Source: Treponema sp.
Lineage (GTDB): Bacteria > Spirochaetota > Spirochaetia > Treponematales > Treponemataceae
Direction of reading: 5' to 3'
Length of the DNA stretch: 14,735 nucleotides
Assembly (NCBI GenBank): GCA_017421145.1
Contig: JAFOTA010000169.1
Span: 1 to 14,735, forward strand
Shown here: positions 1-8,403 of the stretch, piece by piece
Layout: every line of letters starts with the position of its first letter
How positions within the stretch are numbered: the first letter of the stretch is position 1
Position numbers and translations under genes: made by a program
The notes under the pieces: generated by a model
Databases searched by the model: none
The model's input: only the letters and a program-made list of their open reading frames with translations
Told to the model about the DNA's origin: nothing

Positions 1-1
1 C

Positions 2-118
2 ACAGTCTGGGATTCAATCCTTTATCCAACGGCAGATGCAGGCAATGAAAGCAAAAAAACAGCTCAGCCGGCTCAGAAACCATTGGAAAACGCGATTGTT
101 TCCAATAAAACAAAATGA
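2..118 (+). CDS. 3' end of an unrecognised upstream gene
   Basis: An open frame enters from the window edge and ends at TGA 116-118. The visible 38 codons begin TVWDSILYPTADAG and end in a polar, Lys/Gln/Asn-rich tail (…IVSNKTK), which looks like a flexible C-terminus. The stop overlaps the mnmE start as ATGA, so the two genes are probably translationally coupled and co-transcribed. I do not recognise the family from this tail. The reading as coding rests on the uninterrupted frame and the exact ATGA junction. Confidence 0.55.
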   Translation, partial: TVWDSILYPTADAGNESKKTAQPAQKPLENAIVSNKTK

Positions 119-1521
119 CAAATCTCGGATATACCGCTGACGAACCTATAGCGGCAATTGCAACTCCCCTTTCTCCGGGTGCTATAGGAATCGTCAGGAC
201 AAGCGGTAAAAACTGCATTGATTTGGTCAGCAAAATCTTTTCAAGGCCGAAGGAACTTTTGTCCGCACAGGGAAATACTTTGGTCTACGGTTGGATTGTT
301 GAGCCTGAATCTGAAAACAAAAGGCGTAAAATCGATGAAGTCATGCTCGGAGTTTACCGCGCCCCGAAATCATTTACCGGTGAAGACATGGTTGAAATCT
401 TCTGCCATGGTGGTGTTGCCGTAGTGACCGCTGTTTTGAACCTGCTTTTGAAAAACGGATTCAGGCAGGCAGAACGCGGCGAATACACATTCAGAAGCTA
501 CATCAACGGAAAATCCGATTTGACGAAGGCAGAAGCCGTAAAAGAAATAATCGACAGCAAAACAGATGCTTCCAGGGGTCATGCAGCCGGAAGACTTGCA
601 GGAAGCGTCCTTGAAGAAATCTCATCCATAAAAAAGCTGATTATAGAAACCATTGCCGCCATTGAAGTTGCGGTTGAATATCCCGAAGACGAAGAAACCA
701 TTTCAAATTCATTCGATACCCAAAATCTTGTTTCTGCATGTGAAAGGCTGCGGTCACTTGCAGACTCTTGGAAAAGCGAAAGGCTTTATCAGGACGGGGC
801 ATTGGTCGTTCTTTGCGGAAAAACCAATGCGGGAAAATCGTCTTTGTTCAATGCGCTGTTGAAAGAAGAACGTGCCATCGTAAGCGACATTGAGGGAACG
901 ACGCGTGACTATCTTGAGGCACAGGCAAGCTTTGACGGAATTCCTGCACGCCTTTTTGACACTGCGGGACTACGTGAAACAGGCGACAAAATAGAAGCTG
1001 CGGGTGTCCAGCGCACGAAAGATTTGAGCGGAGATGCAGACCTGATTCTTTATCTTGTTGATTCAACGCGTGGTCTTGATGATGAAGACAAAGATTTTAT
1101 CAGCCGGCAAACGATACCTCTGATCCTTGTGCAGACAAAAATCGACAAGGAAGGTGCCCATGTCTTGTCCGGTACAGAAATCGATTTCGGAAAAAACATG
1201 TACCGTGAAACATTGCTCCTTTCGTCAAAAACAGGAAGCGGAATGGGAGATTTGGCACGCACGGTAAAAAAAGTGCTCATGGAAAAAATAGGGGCGAAAG
1301 ATTCAGTTTCTGCGCTTGGTTCGGAAAGACAGAAAAAATCCGTGGAAGAAGCCCTTGAACGGGTGGATCATGCCCTTAAAGTCACAAAAGAAGGATATGC
1401 GCTGGATGCAGTGGTGCAGGATCTGGAAGATTCGCTTGATTCTTTGGGCGAAGTGACCGGCGAAGTAACCCCGGATGATATATTGGAAAACATTTTCAGC
1501 AATTTTTGTGTCGGCAAGTAA
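115..1521 (+). CDS. mnmE: MnmE, tRNA uridine-5-carboxymethylaminomethyl synthesis GTPase
   Basis: MnmE with MnmG installs the 5-carboxymethylaminomethyl group on the wobble uridine of certain tRNAs, using tetrahydrofolate and GTP hydrolysis in the cytoplasm. At 468 residues it is close to the usual 450-470. The N-terminal folate-binding domain carries the family signatures SFTGEDMVEIFCHGG and NGKSDLTKAEAV. The inserted G domain shows the P-loop GKTNAGKS (235-242), GTTRD (261-265, G2) and DTAGLRET (282-289, G3). G4 reads TKID (341-344) rather than NKxD, a variant found in other TRAFAC GTPases. The C-terminus is CVGK, the family C-(I/V/L)-G-K motif with the cysteine needed for tRNA modification. 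The start at 115 overlaps the previous stop as ATGA and gives the expected N-terminus (EPIAAIATPLSPGAIGIVR). The next gene begins 56 bp downstream. Confidence 0.97.
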   Translation: MTNLGYTADEPIAAIATPLSPGAIGIVRTSGKNCIDLVSKIFSRPKELLSAQGNTLVYGWIVEPESENKRRKIDEVMLGVYRAPKSFTGEDMVEIFCHGGVAVVTAVLNLLLKNGFRQAERGEYTFRSYINGKSDLTKAEAVKEIIDSKTDASRGHAAGRLAGSVLEEISSIKKLIIETIAAIEVAVEYPEDEETISNSFDTQNLVSACERLRSLADSWKSERLYQDGALVVLCGKTNAGKSSLFNALLKEERAIVSDIEGTTRDYLEAQASFDGIPARLFDTAGLRETGDKIEAAGVQRTKDLSGDADLILYLVDSTRGLDDEDKDFISRQTIPLILVQTKIDKEGAHVLSGTEIDFGKNMYRETLLLSSKTGSGMGDLARTVKKVLMEKIGAKDSVSALGSERQKKSVEEALERVDHALKVTKEGYALDAVVQDLEDSLDSLGEVTGEVTPDDILENIFSNFCVGK

Positions 1522-1577
1522 AATTCCATGCTATACTATAAGACATATCTAAAGCTTATTCCCAAGGAGTAAATTTT

Positions 1578-2393
1578 ATGGCAAACATTCTTTTTATCGC
1601 AGAACCGAATTTGCAGGCGGCAGATGAACTTCACAGCAAGCTCATACACGACACTTTTTCTTCTGATTTTTCAGCTTTTGACAGCGAAGAAGTTGCCCAG
1701 AAAATTGAATCCGGCGAAGTGGAGCTGATATGTGCATATCTGCATGAAATGTCGTCCGAATCAAAGCACAATTTCCTTCAGATTTTGAACCATGATTCCC
1801 AGACTCCGTTTATGCTCTGCGGAACGCATGAAGAGCTTCACAAGTATTATGAGCGCGTAAATGCAAGGGTCATCCGCTATCTCCAGACTCCGATAACAAT
1901 AAATGATTTTATCGAAGTCCTTAAAGAAGAGCTTTCCAAACTGCGCGGAACCGATATAACGGAAGAAAAAAAAGAAGAGCCGGAAGCACCCAAAGACACA
2001 CGCAAGCACATCCTCATAGTTGATGATGACCCGGTCACTTTAAGAACCATAATGAACTGGCTTAAAAATGATTATGTAACTTCGGTCGTAAAAAGCGGCG
2101 CACAGGCACTTGCATTCCTTGGAAAAGAAATTCCAGATTTGATCCTGCTTGATTATGAGATGCCGGTTATGAACGGGGTTCAAACGCTCGAAACAATCCG
2201 CTCGGAAGATGCATACAAAAACATTCCAGTCATGTTCCTGACCGGAGTTTCAGATCTAGACTGCGTACGCGAAGCCATCAAGCTCAAGCCGGTGGGATAT
2301 GTCCTGAAATCAGAAAATGAAAATGCAATAAAGGCAAAAATCAGCGATATCTTTGAACGGCTCGAAAACAACCAGGAATACAAATTCATCTAA
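1578..2393 (+). CDS. Response regulator with a pseudo-receiver and a true receiver domain
   Basis: This 271-residue cytoplasmic protein has no DNA-binding or enzymatic output domain. Residues about 144-262 are a complete receiver: acidic cluster D149-D151, phospho-acceptor D192 in LLDYEMP, T222 in FLTG and K244 in YVLKS. Residues 1-115 also look receiver-like (ILFIAEP start, TPFMLCG and RYLQTPI near the end), but the segment LICAYLHEM has no Asp where the phospho-acceptor should lie and the acidic pocket is missing, so this half is probably a degenerate receiver. The two are joined by a charged, Glu/Lys-rich linker (about 118-140). AAGGAG at 1564-1569 fits the ATG well. A TATACT at 1532-1537 could be a local -10 but lacks a good -35. 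The hybrid kinase starts 20 bp downstream, so the pair is probably co-expressed, with this protein a diffusible phosphorelay partner. Confidence 0.9.
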   Translation: MANILFIAEPNLQAADELHSKLIHDTFSSDFSAFDSEEVAQKIESGEVELICAYLHEMSSESKHNFLQILNHDSQTPFMLCGTHEELHKYYERVNARVIRYLQTPITINDFIEVLKEELSKLRGTDITEEKKEEPEAPKDTRKHILIVDDDPVTLRTIMNWLKNDYVTSVVKSGAQALAFLGKEIPDLILLDYEMPVMNGVQTLETIRSEDAYKNIPVMFLTGVSDLDCVREAIKLKPVGYVLKSENENAIKAKISDIFERLENNQEYKFI

Positions 2394-2413
2394 AGACAAA
2401 ACGGAGAAGCTAT

Positions 2414-4993
2414 ATGAAAAATCCGTTCTCCCTGCATTTCACGGATGAAGAAGAAAGAAGTGAATTCATCCAGGACTGTGCGCGGATTGATTCCACACGA
2501 GTCTTCATTTATGCAACCCTGCTCGGAATCTTCAATCTCGGTCTTTTTATAATCACGCTGATTCATCCTCTGGAGCAGTACAAGCCCATACTCAATTTCT
2601 GCCTTGGCTTGAATTCCGGAGTTTTCGTTTCATCGCTGATCATCGTTTTCGTTACGGTCTTCTATAAAAAAAATCCGCAGAAACGCTACGGAATCCTGTA
2701 TGTCATGCTGTGCCTTTATTGCATCGTGATTATGTTTTACGGCGTTTCCACATGCTTGATCGGTGCATACGCATATAAAACGGAAGATTTGTCCATGTTC
2801 TACGGATGCCTCATGGTATTTTCATGCATTTTTTTCGTAAATCCGAAGATTGTCTTCAACATCGCCATATTTGAATTCATAGGATACGAATTTGTAGTCC
2901 ACAGAATCCTGAGAAAATACTTCGGAATTGATGTCCTGAACAACTATCCTGCATATCCGTATTTTATAATCCTGATTATGTCAACGGCTTCATTTTTACG
3001 CGCAAGGCAGAAGCTCAAGGAATTCCGGGCAAACAGACTTATCAAGCAGATACAGACGGAAGCAGAAAAGCAGAATCAGCTGAAATCACTTTTTCTTGCA
3101 AACATGAGCCATGAAATCCGCACGCCAATGAACGCAATCGTGGGCATGAGCGAGCTTGCGCTTGATTTCGACCTGACAGACGCGCAGAGAAACACAATCC
3201 GGCAGATCAGGAATTCGGGCATGAGCCTGGTTTCAATAATCAACGACATACTTGATTTCTCAAAAATCGAATCAGGCAAAATGGAAATAGTCCCAGTGAA
3301 CTATGATTTGGTCAAGCTGGTAAACGACATAATGAACATCGTCAGAATACGGCTCACCGAAAAAAATGTAGAACTTAGGATGGAAATAGACCCGGAGCTT
3401 CCATGCATGTTCTACGGCGACGACGTGAGAATCCGCCAGATTTTGATAAACCTTGCCGGAAATGCCGCAAAATTCACCGACCGCGGATTTATTGCCATAA
3501 GAATTGAAAATCTTCAGAAATATGAGATGCGAGACGGAATAAAAATTTCGGTAATCGACACGGGTATAGGCATAAAAGAAGAAGATTTGAAAAATTTGTT
3601 CAGCGCATTCCATCAGGTTGACATGGGCATGAACAGAACAAAAGGCGGTACAGGACTGGGGCTTTCCATTTCCAAAAACCTGATGCACCTCATGGACGGA
3701 ACGATAGGCGTAGAATCTGAGTATGGAAAAGGCTCCTGCTTTTATATAAATCTTCCGCAAAAAATCACGGACAAAACGCCATGCAAGGAACGCTACCATA
3801 AGATTTTTGAAAAAGCAGTTCCCAATCAAAAGGCACCGGGATTGGAAAACATATATCTTTCGGTTCTGGACATGCCGGAAATTGCCGCACTGTTTGCAGA
3901 AAAAAATGAAAACGTAAGGTTTACGGCTCCGAATGCCAAAGTTCTTGTGGTTGATGACAGCGACGTAAATCTTCAGGTGGCAGAAGGGCTTCTCAGAAAA
4001 TACGGTATCGTACCGGACAATGCGGAAAGCGGATATCAGGCACTGGAACTTATAAAGAAAAAGAACTACGACATGATTTTCATGGATCACCAGATGCCGG
4101 GAATGGACGGAATTGAAACCACAAAAAAAATCCGTATGTACGAGCAGGGCAAAAACCTTTTGACAATCGTTGCATTGAGTGCAAATGCCGTGAACGGTGC
4201 AAAAGAAATGTTTTTGTCCAACGGATTCGATGATTTTCTTGCAAAACCGGTACAGGGAAAAGATTTCGGAGCATGCCTCATGAAATGGCTTGATTCTTCA
4301 TTAATCCAGAAAATTTCTGCCCCGGAAGAAAAAGAAACCCCGCTTCCAGATGATTTTCCGTTGATCGATGAATCAAAAATCGACATGAAATCTGCGCTGG
4401 AAAATGCAGGCGGATTCACCAACTGGATAAAAATAACCAAAACATTCGCCTCTTCAATAACCAAGAATTCAAATCTGATTGAAGAACTGCTTCAAAAAAA
4501 TGACATTAAAAATTTCACTATCCAAGTCCATGCGCTGAAAAGCTCTTCCAGAATCATAGGGGCATTGCAGCTTTCAAAACAGGCCGAATATATTGAAAGA
4601 TTAGGAAAAAAATTACAGGCCATGTATGAAAATGCGGAGAAGCTCATCGAAGAAATCCATGGGAAAACCGCTTCCATGCTGGATTTGTACCGTTCATACA
4701 ATACAGTCCTTGAAAAAATCAGGTCTTACGGGGAAAAAACGGCGGTAAAAACGGACATAAGCCCGGCAGAACTGGAAAAAATCATTTCCGCAATCAAAAA
4801 GGCATGCGACTCAAATTCACTGGAAAAGCTTGAAATTGAAACGGAAAAGCTGAAAAACAAAAATCTCCCGGAAAATCTTTCATCAAAAATGGACGAGCTT
4901 ATGCAATATGTCGATGAAATTGAATTTGAAAAAATAAAAAATCTTCTGGAAACGCTGGACACAGGGATTAATCAGCAATTTCCCGTAAATTAA
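2414..4993 (+). CDS. Membrane hybrid histidine kinase (6TM-HisKA-HATPase-REC-HPt)
   Basis: An 859-residue inner-membrane sensor kinase. About six hydrophobic segments fill residues 30-195, with no large periplasmic domain, so the signal may be sensed in or near the membrane. A short helical linker leads to the dimerisation domain with phospho-acceptor H233 in MSHEIRTPMNAI. The ATPase domain follows: N-box N350 (LINLAGNAAKFT), DTGIGI from D382, and GGTGLGLSI from about 411. The receiver has D514/D515 and phospho-acceptor D558 (FMDHQMPGMDG). The HPt domain has H706 in HALKSSSR. All four phosphotransfer stations look intact, as expected for a His-Asp-His relay. A further helical stretch of about 100 residues (760-859) follows the HPt and is not recognised. 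GGAG at 2403-2406 serves the ATG. The preceding regulator, 20 bp upstream, is the obvious candidate to take phosphate from H706; that pairing is inference. Confidence 0.95.
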   Translation: MKNPFSLHFTDEEERSEFIQDCARIDSTRVFIYATLLGIFNLGLFIITLIHPLEQYKPILNFCLGLNSGVFVSSLIIVFVTVFYKKNPQKRYGILYVMLCLYCIVIMFYGVSTCLIGAYAYKTEDLSMFYGCLMVFSCIFFVNPKIVFNIAIFEFIGYEFVVHRILRKYFGIDVLNNYPAYPYFIILIMSTASFLRARQKLKEFRANRLIKQIQTEAEKQNQLKSLFLANMSHEIRTPMNAIVGMSELALDFDLTDAQRNTIRQIRNSGMSLVSIINDILDFSKIESGKMEIVPVNYDLVKLVNDIMNIVRIRLTEKNVELRMEIDPELPCMFYGDDVRIRQILINLAGNAAKFTDRGFIAIRIENLQKYEMRDGIKISVIDTGIGIKEEDLKNLFSAFHQVDMGMNRTKGGTGLGLSISKNLMHLMDGTIGVESEYGKGSCFYINLPQKITDKTPCKERYHKIFEKAVPNQKAPGLENIYLSVLDMPEIAALFAEKNENVRFTAPNAKVLVVDDSDVNLQVAEGLLRKYGIVPDNAESGYQALELIKKKNYDMIFMDHQMPGMDGIETTKKIRMYEQGKNLLTIVALSANAVNGAKEMFLSNGFDDFLAKPVQGKDFGACLMKWLDSSLIQKISAPEEKETPLPDDFPLIDESKIDMKSALENAGGFTNWIKITKTFASSITKNSNLIEELLQKNDIKNFTIQVHALKSSSRIIGALQLSKQAEYIERLGKKLQAMYENAEKLIEEIHGKTASMLDLYRSYNTVLEKIRSYGEKTAVKTDISPAELEKIISAIKKACDSNSLEKLEIETEKLKNKNLPENLSSKMDELMQYVDEIEFEKIKNLLETLDTGINQQFPVN

Positions 4994-5079
4994 TCGGTGA
5001 AAAGTATGAATTCGGCTTATTTACAAAAATTATAGAAGAATTCTTTAATAAAAAAATGGAAGAATTTGAGATTCTCTTG

Positions 5080-5085
5080 TATAAT
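5080..5085 (+). promoter_or_regulatory. Candidate -10 box in the 178-bp gap before the c-di-GMP genes
   Basis: A perfect TATAAT lies in the AT-rich gap between the kinase stop and the GGDEF-EAL start. No convincing -35 hexamer sits 16-18 bp upstream; the nearest, TTGAGA at 5066-5071, is only 8 bp away. If used, the leader would be about 80 nt and would contain an imperfect AT-only hairpin at 5107-5130. The gap size supports a separate promoter for the downstream genes, though read-through from the kinase cannot be excluded. Confidence 0.4.
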
Positions 5086-5171
5086 GTAATGAGGCCATAT
5101 CTGCTAAAAATTCATTGAAAATGAAATTTTAGGGATGCCCGCATCACATTTGGAGCTGTCCGTAAGACCTT

Positions 5172-6662
5172 ATGAAACGTGGAAACATCAAAAAACTGAA
5201 AAAGCTTGATTTAAGAACTCTTTTGACACTTTCTTTGCTGGGAGTGATTATAGGCGTCGTTATAATCATGACCATGATAAAATTCATAAAATATCCCGAA
5301 AGATATCCGCTTTCTGACCTCATCGTATTCATAGTTTTCACATCTTCATCAATTTTAATGCTTGTTTTGCTGATCCGCATCGGCTATTCGGACACAGTGA
5401 CCAAGCTTCCGACTACAGATGCCTTTATGCTGCATGCCGTAAAAATCATGTTTAAAAAGAAACTGCCGCTGTATGCATCGCTTTTCATAAACGTCAAGAA
5501 TTTCAGGCACATCAACAGGATAGTCGGTGCTTCATGCGGTGACAGGGTTTTGACCAAATATGCAAAAAAACTGAAGAAATTCCTGCTTCCGAAAGAATAC
5601 ATAGCCCGTCTCGGCGGTGACAATTTCATAGTCCTGATCTACAAGCACCGTCTTAAGGAATTCGTTGAATTTTTGAAGAATATCGAAGTCGACGTGCATA
5701 ACGAAGGCGGTCCCAAGGATCTGAAAGTCTATTCAAGGGCCGGAATCTACACTTTGTCGGACAGGGACAGCATATCGGAACTGTTCAACTGCAGCTCCAT
5801 TGCCCTTACTTTTGCCAAAAACTCAAAATCAGAAGATTTCGTGTGGTTTCAGAGATACATGATGGAGCAGACGAACGATGAAAATGAGCTTGCATACCAG
5901 TTTATAAACGCAATACAGAACAACAAATTCAAGGTTTACTACCAGCCGAGAATCAACATTGAAACGAACCAGGTTTGCGGCGGAGAAGCTTTGGTCAGAT
6001 GGGAACGCGACGGTCAGCTCTATATGCCCGAAACATTTCTCCTTACTCTTGAGCGCAGCGGTCTTATAGCAACGCTTGATTTTTTTGTCATGGAACAGGT
6101 CTGCAAAGATTTGGCCGCTTGGAAAGAAAAAGGGCTTCCCGTCGTCCCGATTTCATCCAATTTTTCAAAGATGAACCTCCGCGACAAGAATTTCGTCCAC
6201 AGGATAATGACTATCATCTCAAAATACAGAATCGAAAATTCACTTTTCCAGGTTGAGATAACGGAATCTTTCGGCGAAGACATCAAATATCTGAAATCAG
6301 TGTTCGAGCAGCTCTATGTTTCAGGCATTTCCACCATGATCGACAGATTCGGCACAGGCGGATTTTCATGGACTTTGTTCAAGGATCCGAACATAACCGC
6401 AATAAAGCTTGCCAAAACGGTCATTGACGGCATAGACGCAAACGGCGGCGCAAACGATGCAGCCCTTTTGACAAGGAACATCATCCATGCATGCCGCGAC
6501 CTGAAAAAAAACATAATATGCGAGGGAGTTGAAAGCATAGCCCAGCGTGACATGCTTTTGGGTATGCACTGCAACGAAATCCAAGGATTTTTATACGACA
6601 AAGCCCTTACTCCGGAAGATTTCGAAAAGGTTCTGGAAAAGAAGATATATAACGAATTTTAA
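5172..6662 (+). CDS. Membrane GGDEF-EAL protein with degenerate catalytic motifs
   Basis: A 496-residue protein with two N-terminal membrane helices (about 17-36 and 48-67), a GGDEF domain (about 75-215) and an EAL domain (about 235-490). The GGDEF signature reads GGDNF (148-152), and the metal-site Asp of the usual DxDxFK segment is N107 in FINVKNF, so diguanylate cyclase activity is unlikely. The EAL domain keeps E272-A-L, N330, T364-E365, K412, E451 and Q471, but the metal-binding DDFG is D391-R392-F-G, so phosphodiesterase activity is doubtful. It may bind c-di-GMP or GTP as a receptor, or act as a scaffold; that is inference. An in-frame stop at 5163-5165 fixes the start at or after 5172. 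No good Shine-Dalgarno is seen (GGAG at 5152-5155 is too far), so translation may be weak. An HD-GYP gene starts 15 bp downstream, indicating an operon. Confidence 0.9.
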   Translation: MKRGNIKKLKKLDLRTLLTLSLLGVIIGVVIIMTMIKFIKYPERYPLSDLIVFIVFTSSSILMLVLLIRIGYSDTVTKLPTTDAFMLHAVKIMFKKKLPLYASLFINVKNFRHINRIVGASCGDRVLTKYAKKLKKFLLPKEYIARLGGDNFIVLIYKHRLKEFVEFLKNIEVDVHNEGGPKDLKVYSRAGIYTLSDRDSISELFNCSSIALTFAKNSKSEDFVWFQRYMMEQTNDENELAYQFINAIQNNKFKVYYQPRINIETNQVCGGEALVRWERDGQLYMPETFLLTLERSGLIATLDFFVMEQVCKDLAAWKEKGLPVVPISSNFSKMNLRDKNFVHRIMTIISKYRIENSLFQVEITESFGEDIKYLKSVFEQLYVSGISTMIDRFGTGGFSWTLFKDPNITAIKLAKTVIDGIDANGGANDAALLTRNIIHACRDLKKNIICEGVESIAQRDMLLGMHCNEIQGFLYDKALTPEDFEKVLEKKIYNEF

Positions 6663-6677
6663 AAGGAGTAAACAGCG

Positions 6678-8381
6678 GTGTTTTCTTTTAGCTATATCTA
6701 TCTCGCCGTTTTTGTCATAACGATTGGAGCGCTCTTGTATCTGGCATTGCGGAATTACAGAAATATCGACATATATTATTGGACCATACTCCTTTTTTTG
6801 CCGGTGACTACAATCGGGTATTTTGCCCGCAACTCTGCTCAGACATTGGACAGCGCAATAATTGCAAACAGCCTTGTATATCTGGACGGAACTTTCCTTC
6901 CGGCAATCTTCCTTTTAAGTACCATGCGCGTGCTTAAAATCAGCATACCGCGGTGGCTCAAGCCTGTAATCTACCTTACTTCGCTCGCACACTTGATTTT
7001 GGTGTGGCTCGGTTCTACAAACGGACTCTATTACAAGGATTTGGCATTGGTCACGGGACCTTACGGCTCTTATCTGGTTTCAAACCCGGGAACTCTGCAA
7101 TTCCTGCATTATGTATACATAGTCCCGATTATCGCAGGTATTTTCGCAATACTCATCTACGCGTGGAAGCACCCCGAAAAATGCCCAAGGTTCACGCTTT
7201 TCATTTATATTGTGCTGGCACTTGGAATGTCCGTCGTCTACGCATGTGAAGTGTTCGCCAACATGCATTACGAAGTCCTGCCTTTGGTTTATGCGGTCGG
7301 TGCATGGGTTATTGCGCTTTCTTATGAAAGAAACTTCCTCCACAATATAGAAGACATCGTTTCCGTAATCCATGATTCAAGCACGCTTCATGGATTCGTG
7401 GCATTCGACCTGCGCAAAAAATTCCTTGGCGCAAACAACACGGCCGTAACGATAATCCCGGATTTGAAATATCAGCATCTTGACAAAGTGATTGATACAA
7501 AAATGCTTCCCGAAATCAACATTTTCTATTCGATGATTGAAAAATTCGAAGAAGAGAATTCCGACACAGATTTCATAACGGTGGGCGACAAAATCTACAA
7601 ATATCAGGTTTCATATTTTTATGAGGACAAAAAAGAAGCCACAAAAGGATTCCTCTTTGAAATCTCCGATGACACGGAAAACCGCCATTATCTTGAATTC
7701 GTAAACAATTACAACGAAACGCTCGGTCAGGCAATCCGCACACAGACGGCAAACATCAGGACGATACAATCAAAAGTCGTTCTTGGCCTTTCCGACATGA
7801 TTGAAAGCCGCGATCAAAGCACAGGAAGCCACGTAAAGCGTACAAGCGACATAATCAAAATCCTTGTTGAAGTCATGACCGAAAACGAAATAGGCGGAAT
7901 CAGCAGGATTTTTGCAGACGACATAATAAGAGCCGCACCTATGCACGATCTTGGTAAGATTTCAATAGACAACGCAATCCTCTGCAAACCGGGCAAACTC
8001 ACCGACGAAGAATATGCCATAATGAAGACTCACCCTGTAAAAAGCGGTGAAATAGTTCTTGCCATTTTGAAAGGCGTTGAAGAATCGCATTTTGTGTCGG
8101 TTGCATACAATGTCGCACGCTATCACCATGAACGCTGGGACGGAAAAGGATATCCAGAAGGACTTGCCGGTGCTGACATACCATTGGAAGCCAGGATTAT
8201 GGCAGTTGCAGATGTCTACGATGCATTGGTGAGCAAAAGATGCTACAAAGAACCGATGAGCTTCAAGCAGGCATACACAGTAATGATGGCAAACATGGGA
8301 ACCCAGTTCGATCCGATTATGGAAACCGTTTTCGTTCTCTCATGCCCTCAGCTGGAAGCATATTACAAAGGATTGGAATAA
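6678..8381 (+). CDS. Seven-TM HD-GYP domain c-di-GMP phosphodiesterase
   Basis: A 567-residue membrane protein. Residues 1-215 contain about seven hydrophobic helices resembling the 7TM sensor region of some histidine kinases. A PAS-like region follows (about 225-335), then a helical linker, then an HD-GYP domain (about 360-560). The phosphodiesterase motifs are present: RDQSTGSH with H385, the HD pair H423-D424 followed by GKI, HH at 483-484, and WDGKGYP with GYP at 491-493. HD-GYP enzymes hydrolyse c-di-GMP, usually to GMP, using a bi- or tri-metal centre. The start is GTG at 6678, supported by AAGGAG at 6663-6668 and by the hydrophobic N-terminus beginning immediately. It lies 15 bp after the degenerate GGDEF-EAL gene and 22 bp before the lipoprotein gene. 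Of the two adjacent c-di-GMP proteins this is the one expected to be active. Confidence 0.94.
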   Translation: MFSFSYIYLAVFVITIGALLYLALRNYRNIDIYYWTILLFLPVTTIGYFARNSAQTLDSAIIANSLVYLDGTFLPAIFLLSTMRVLKISIPRWLKPVIYLTSLAHLILVWLGSTNGLYYKDLALVTGPYGSYLVSNPGTLQFLHYVYIVPIIAGIFAILIYAWKHPEKCPRFTLFIYIVLALGMSVVYACEVFANMHYEVLPLVYAVGAWVIALSYERNFLHNIEDIVSVIHDSSTLHGFVAFDLRKKFLGANNTAVTIIPDLKYQHLDKVIDTKMLPEINIFYSMIEKFEEENSDTDFITVGDKIYKYQVSYFYEDKKEATKGFLFEISDDTENRHYLEFVNNYNETLGQAIRTQTANIRTIQSKVVLGLSDMIESRDQSTGSHVKRTSDIIKILVEVMTENEIGGISRIFADDIIRAAPMHDLGKISIDNAILCKPGKLTDEEYAIMKTHPVKSGEIVLAILKGVEESHFVSVAYNVARYHHERWDGKGYPEGLAGADIPLEARIMAVADVYDALVSKRCYKEPMSFKQAYTVMMANMGTQFDPIMETVFVLSCPQLEAYYKGLE

Positions 8382-8403
8382 TACGGAAAAGGGAGATTTT
8401 ATT

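Noticed and set aside
3272..4090. A 272-codon minus-strand open frame inside the hybrid kinase gene
   Set aside because: It lies wholly opposite well-supported kinase and receiver domains, has no ribosome site or recognisable domain, and its Phe/His-rich composition is typical of the reverse strand of A-rich coding sequence.
5107..5130. Imperfect hairpin before the GGDEF-EAL gene as a terminator
   Set aside because: The stem is almost wholly A-T with a bulge and a three-base loop and has no T run long enough after it.
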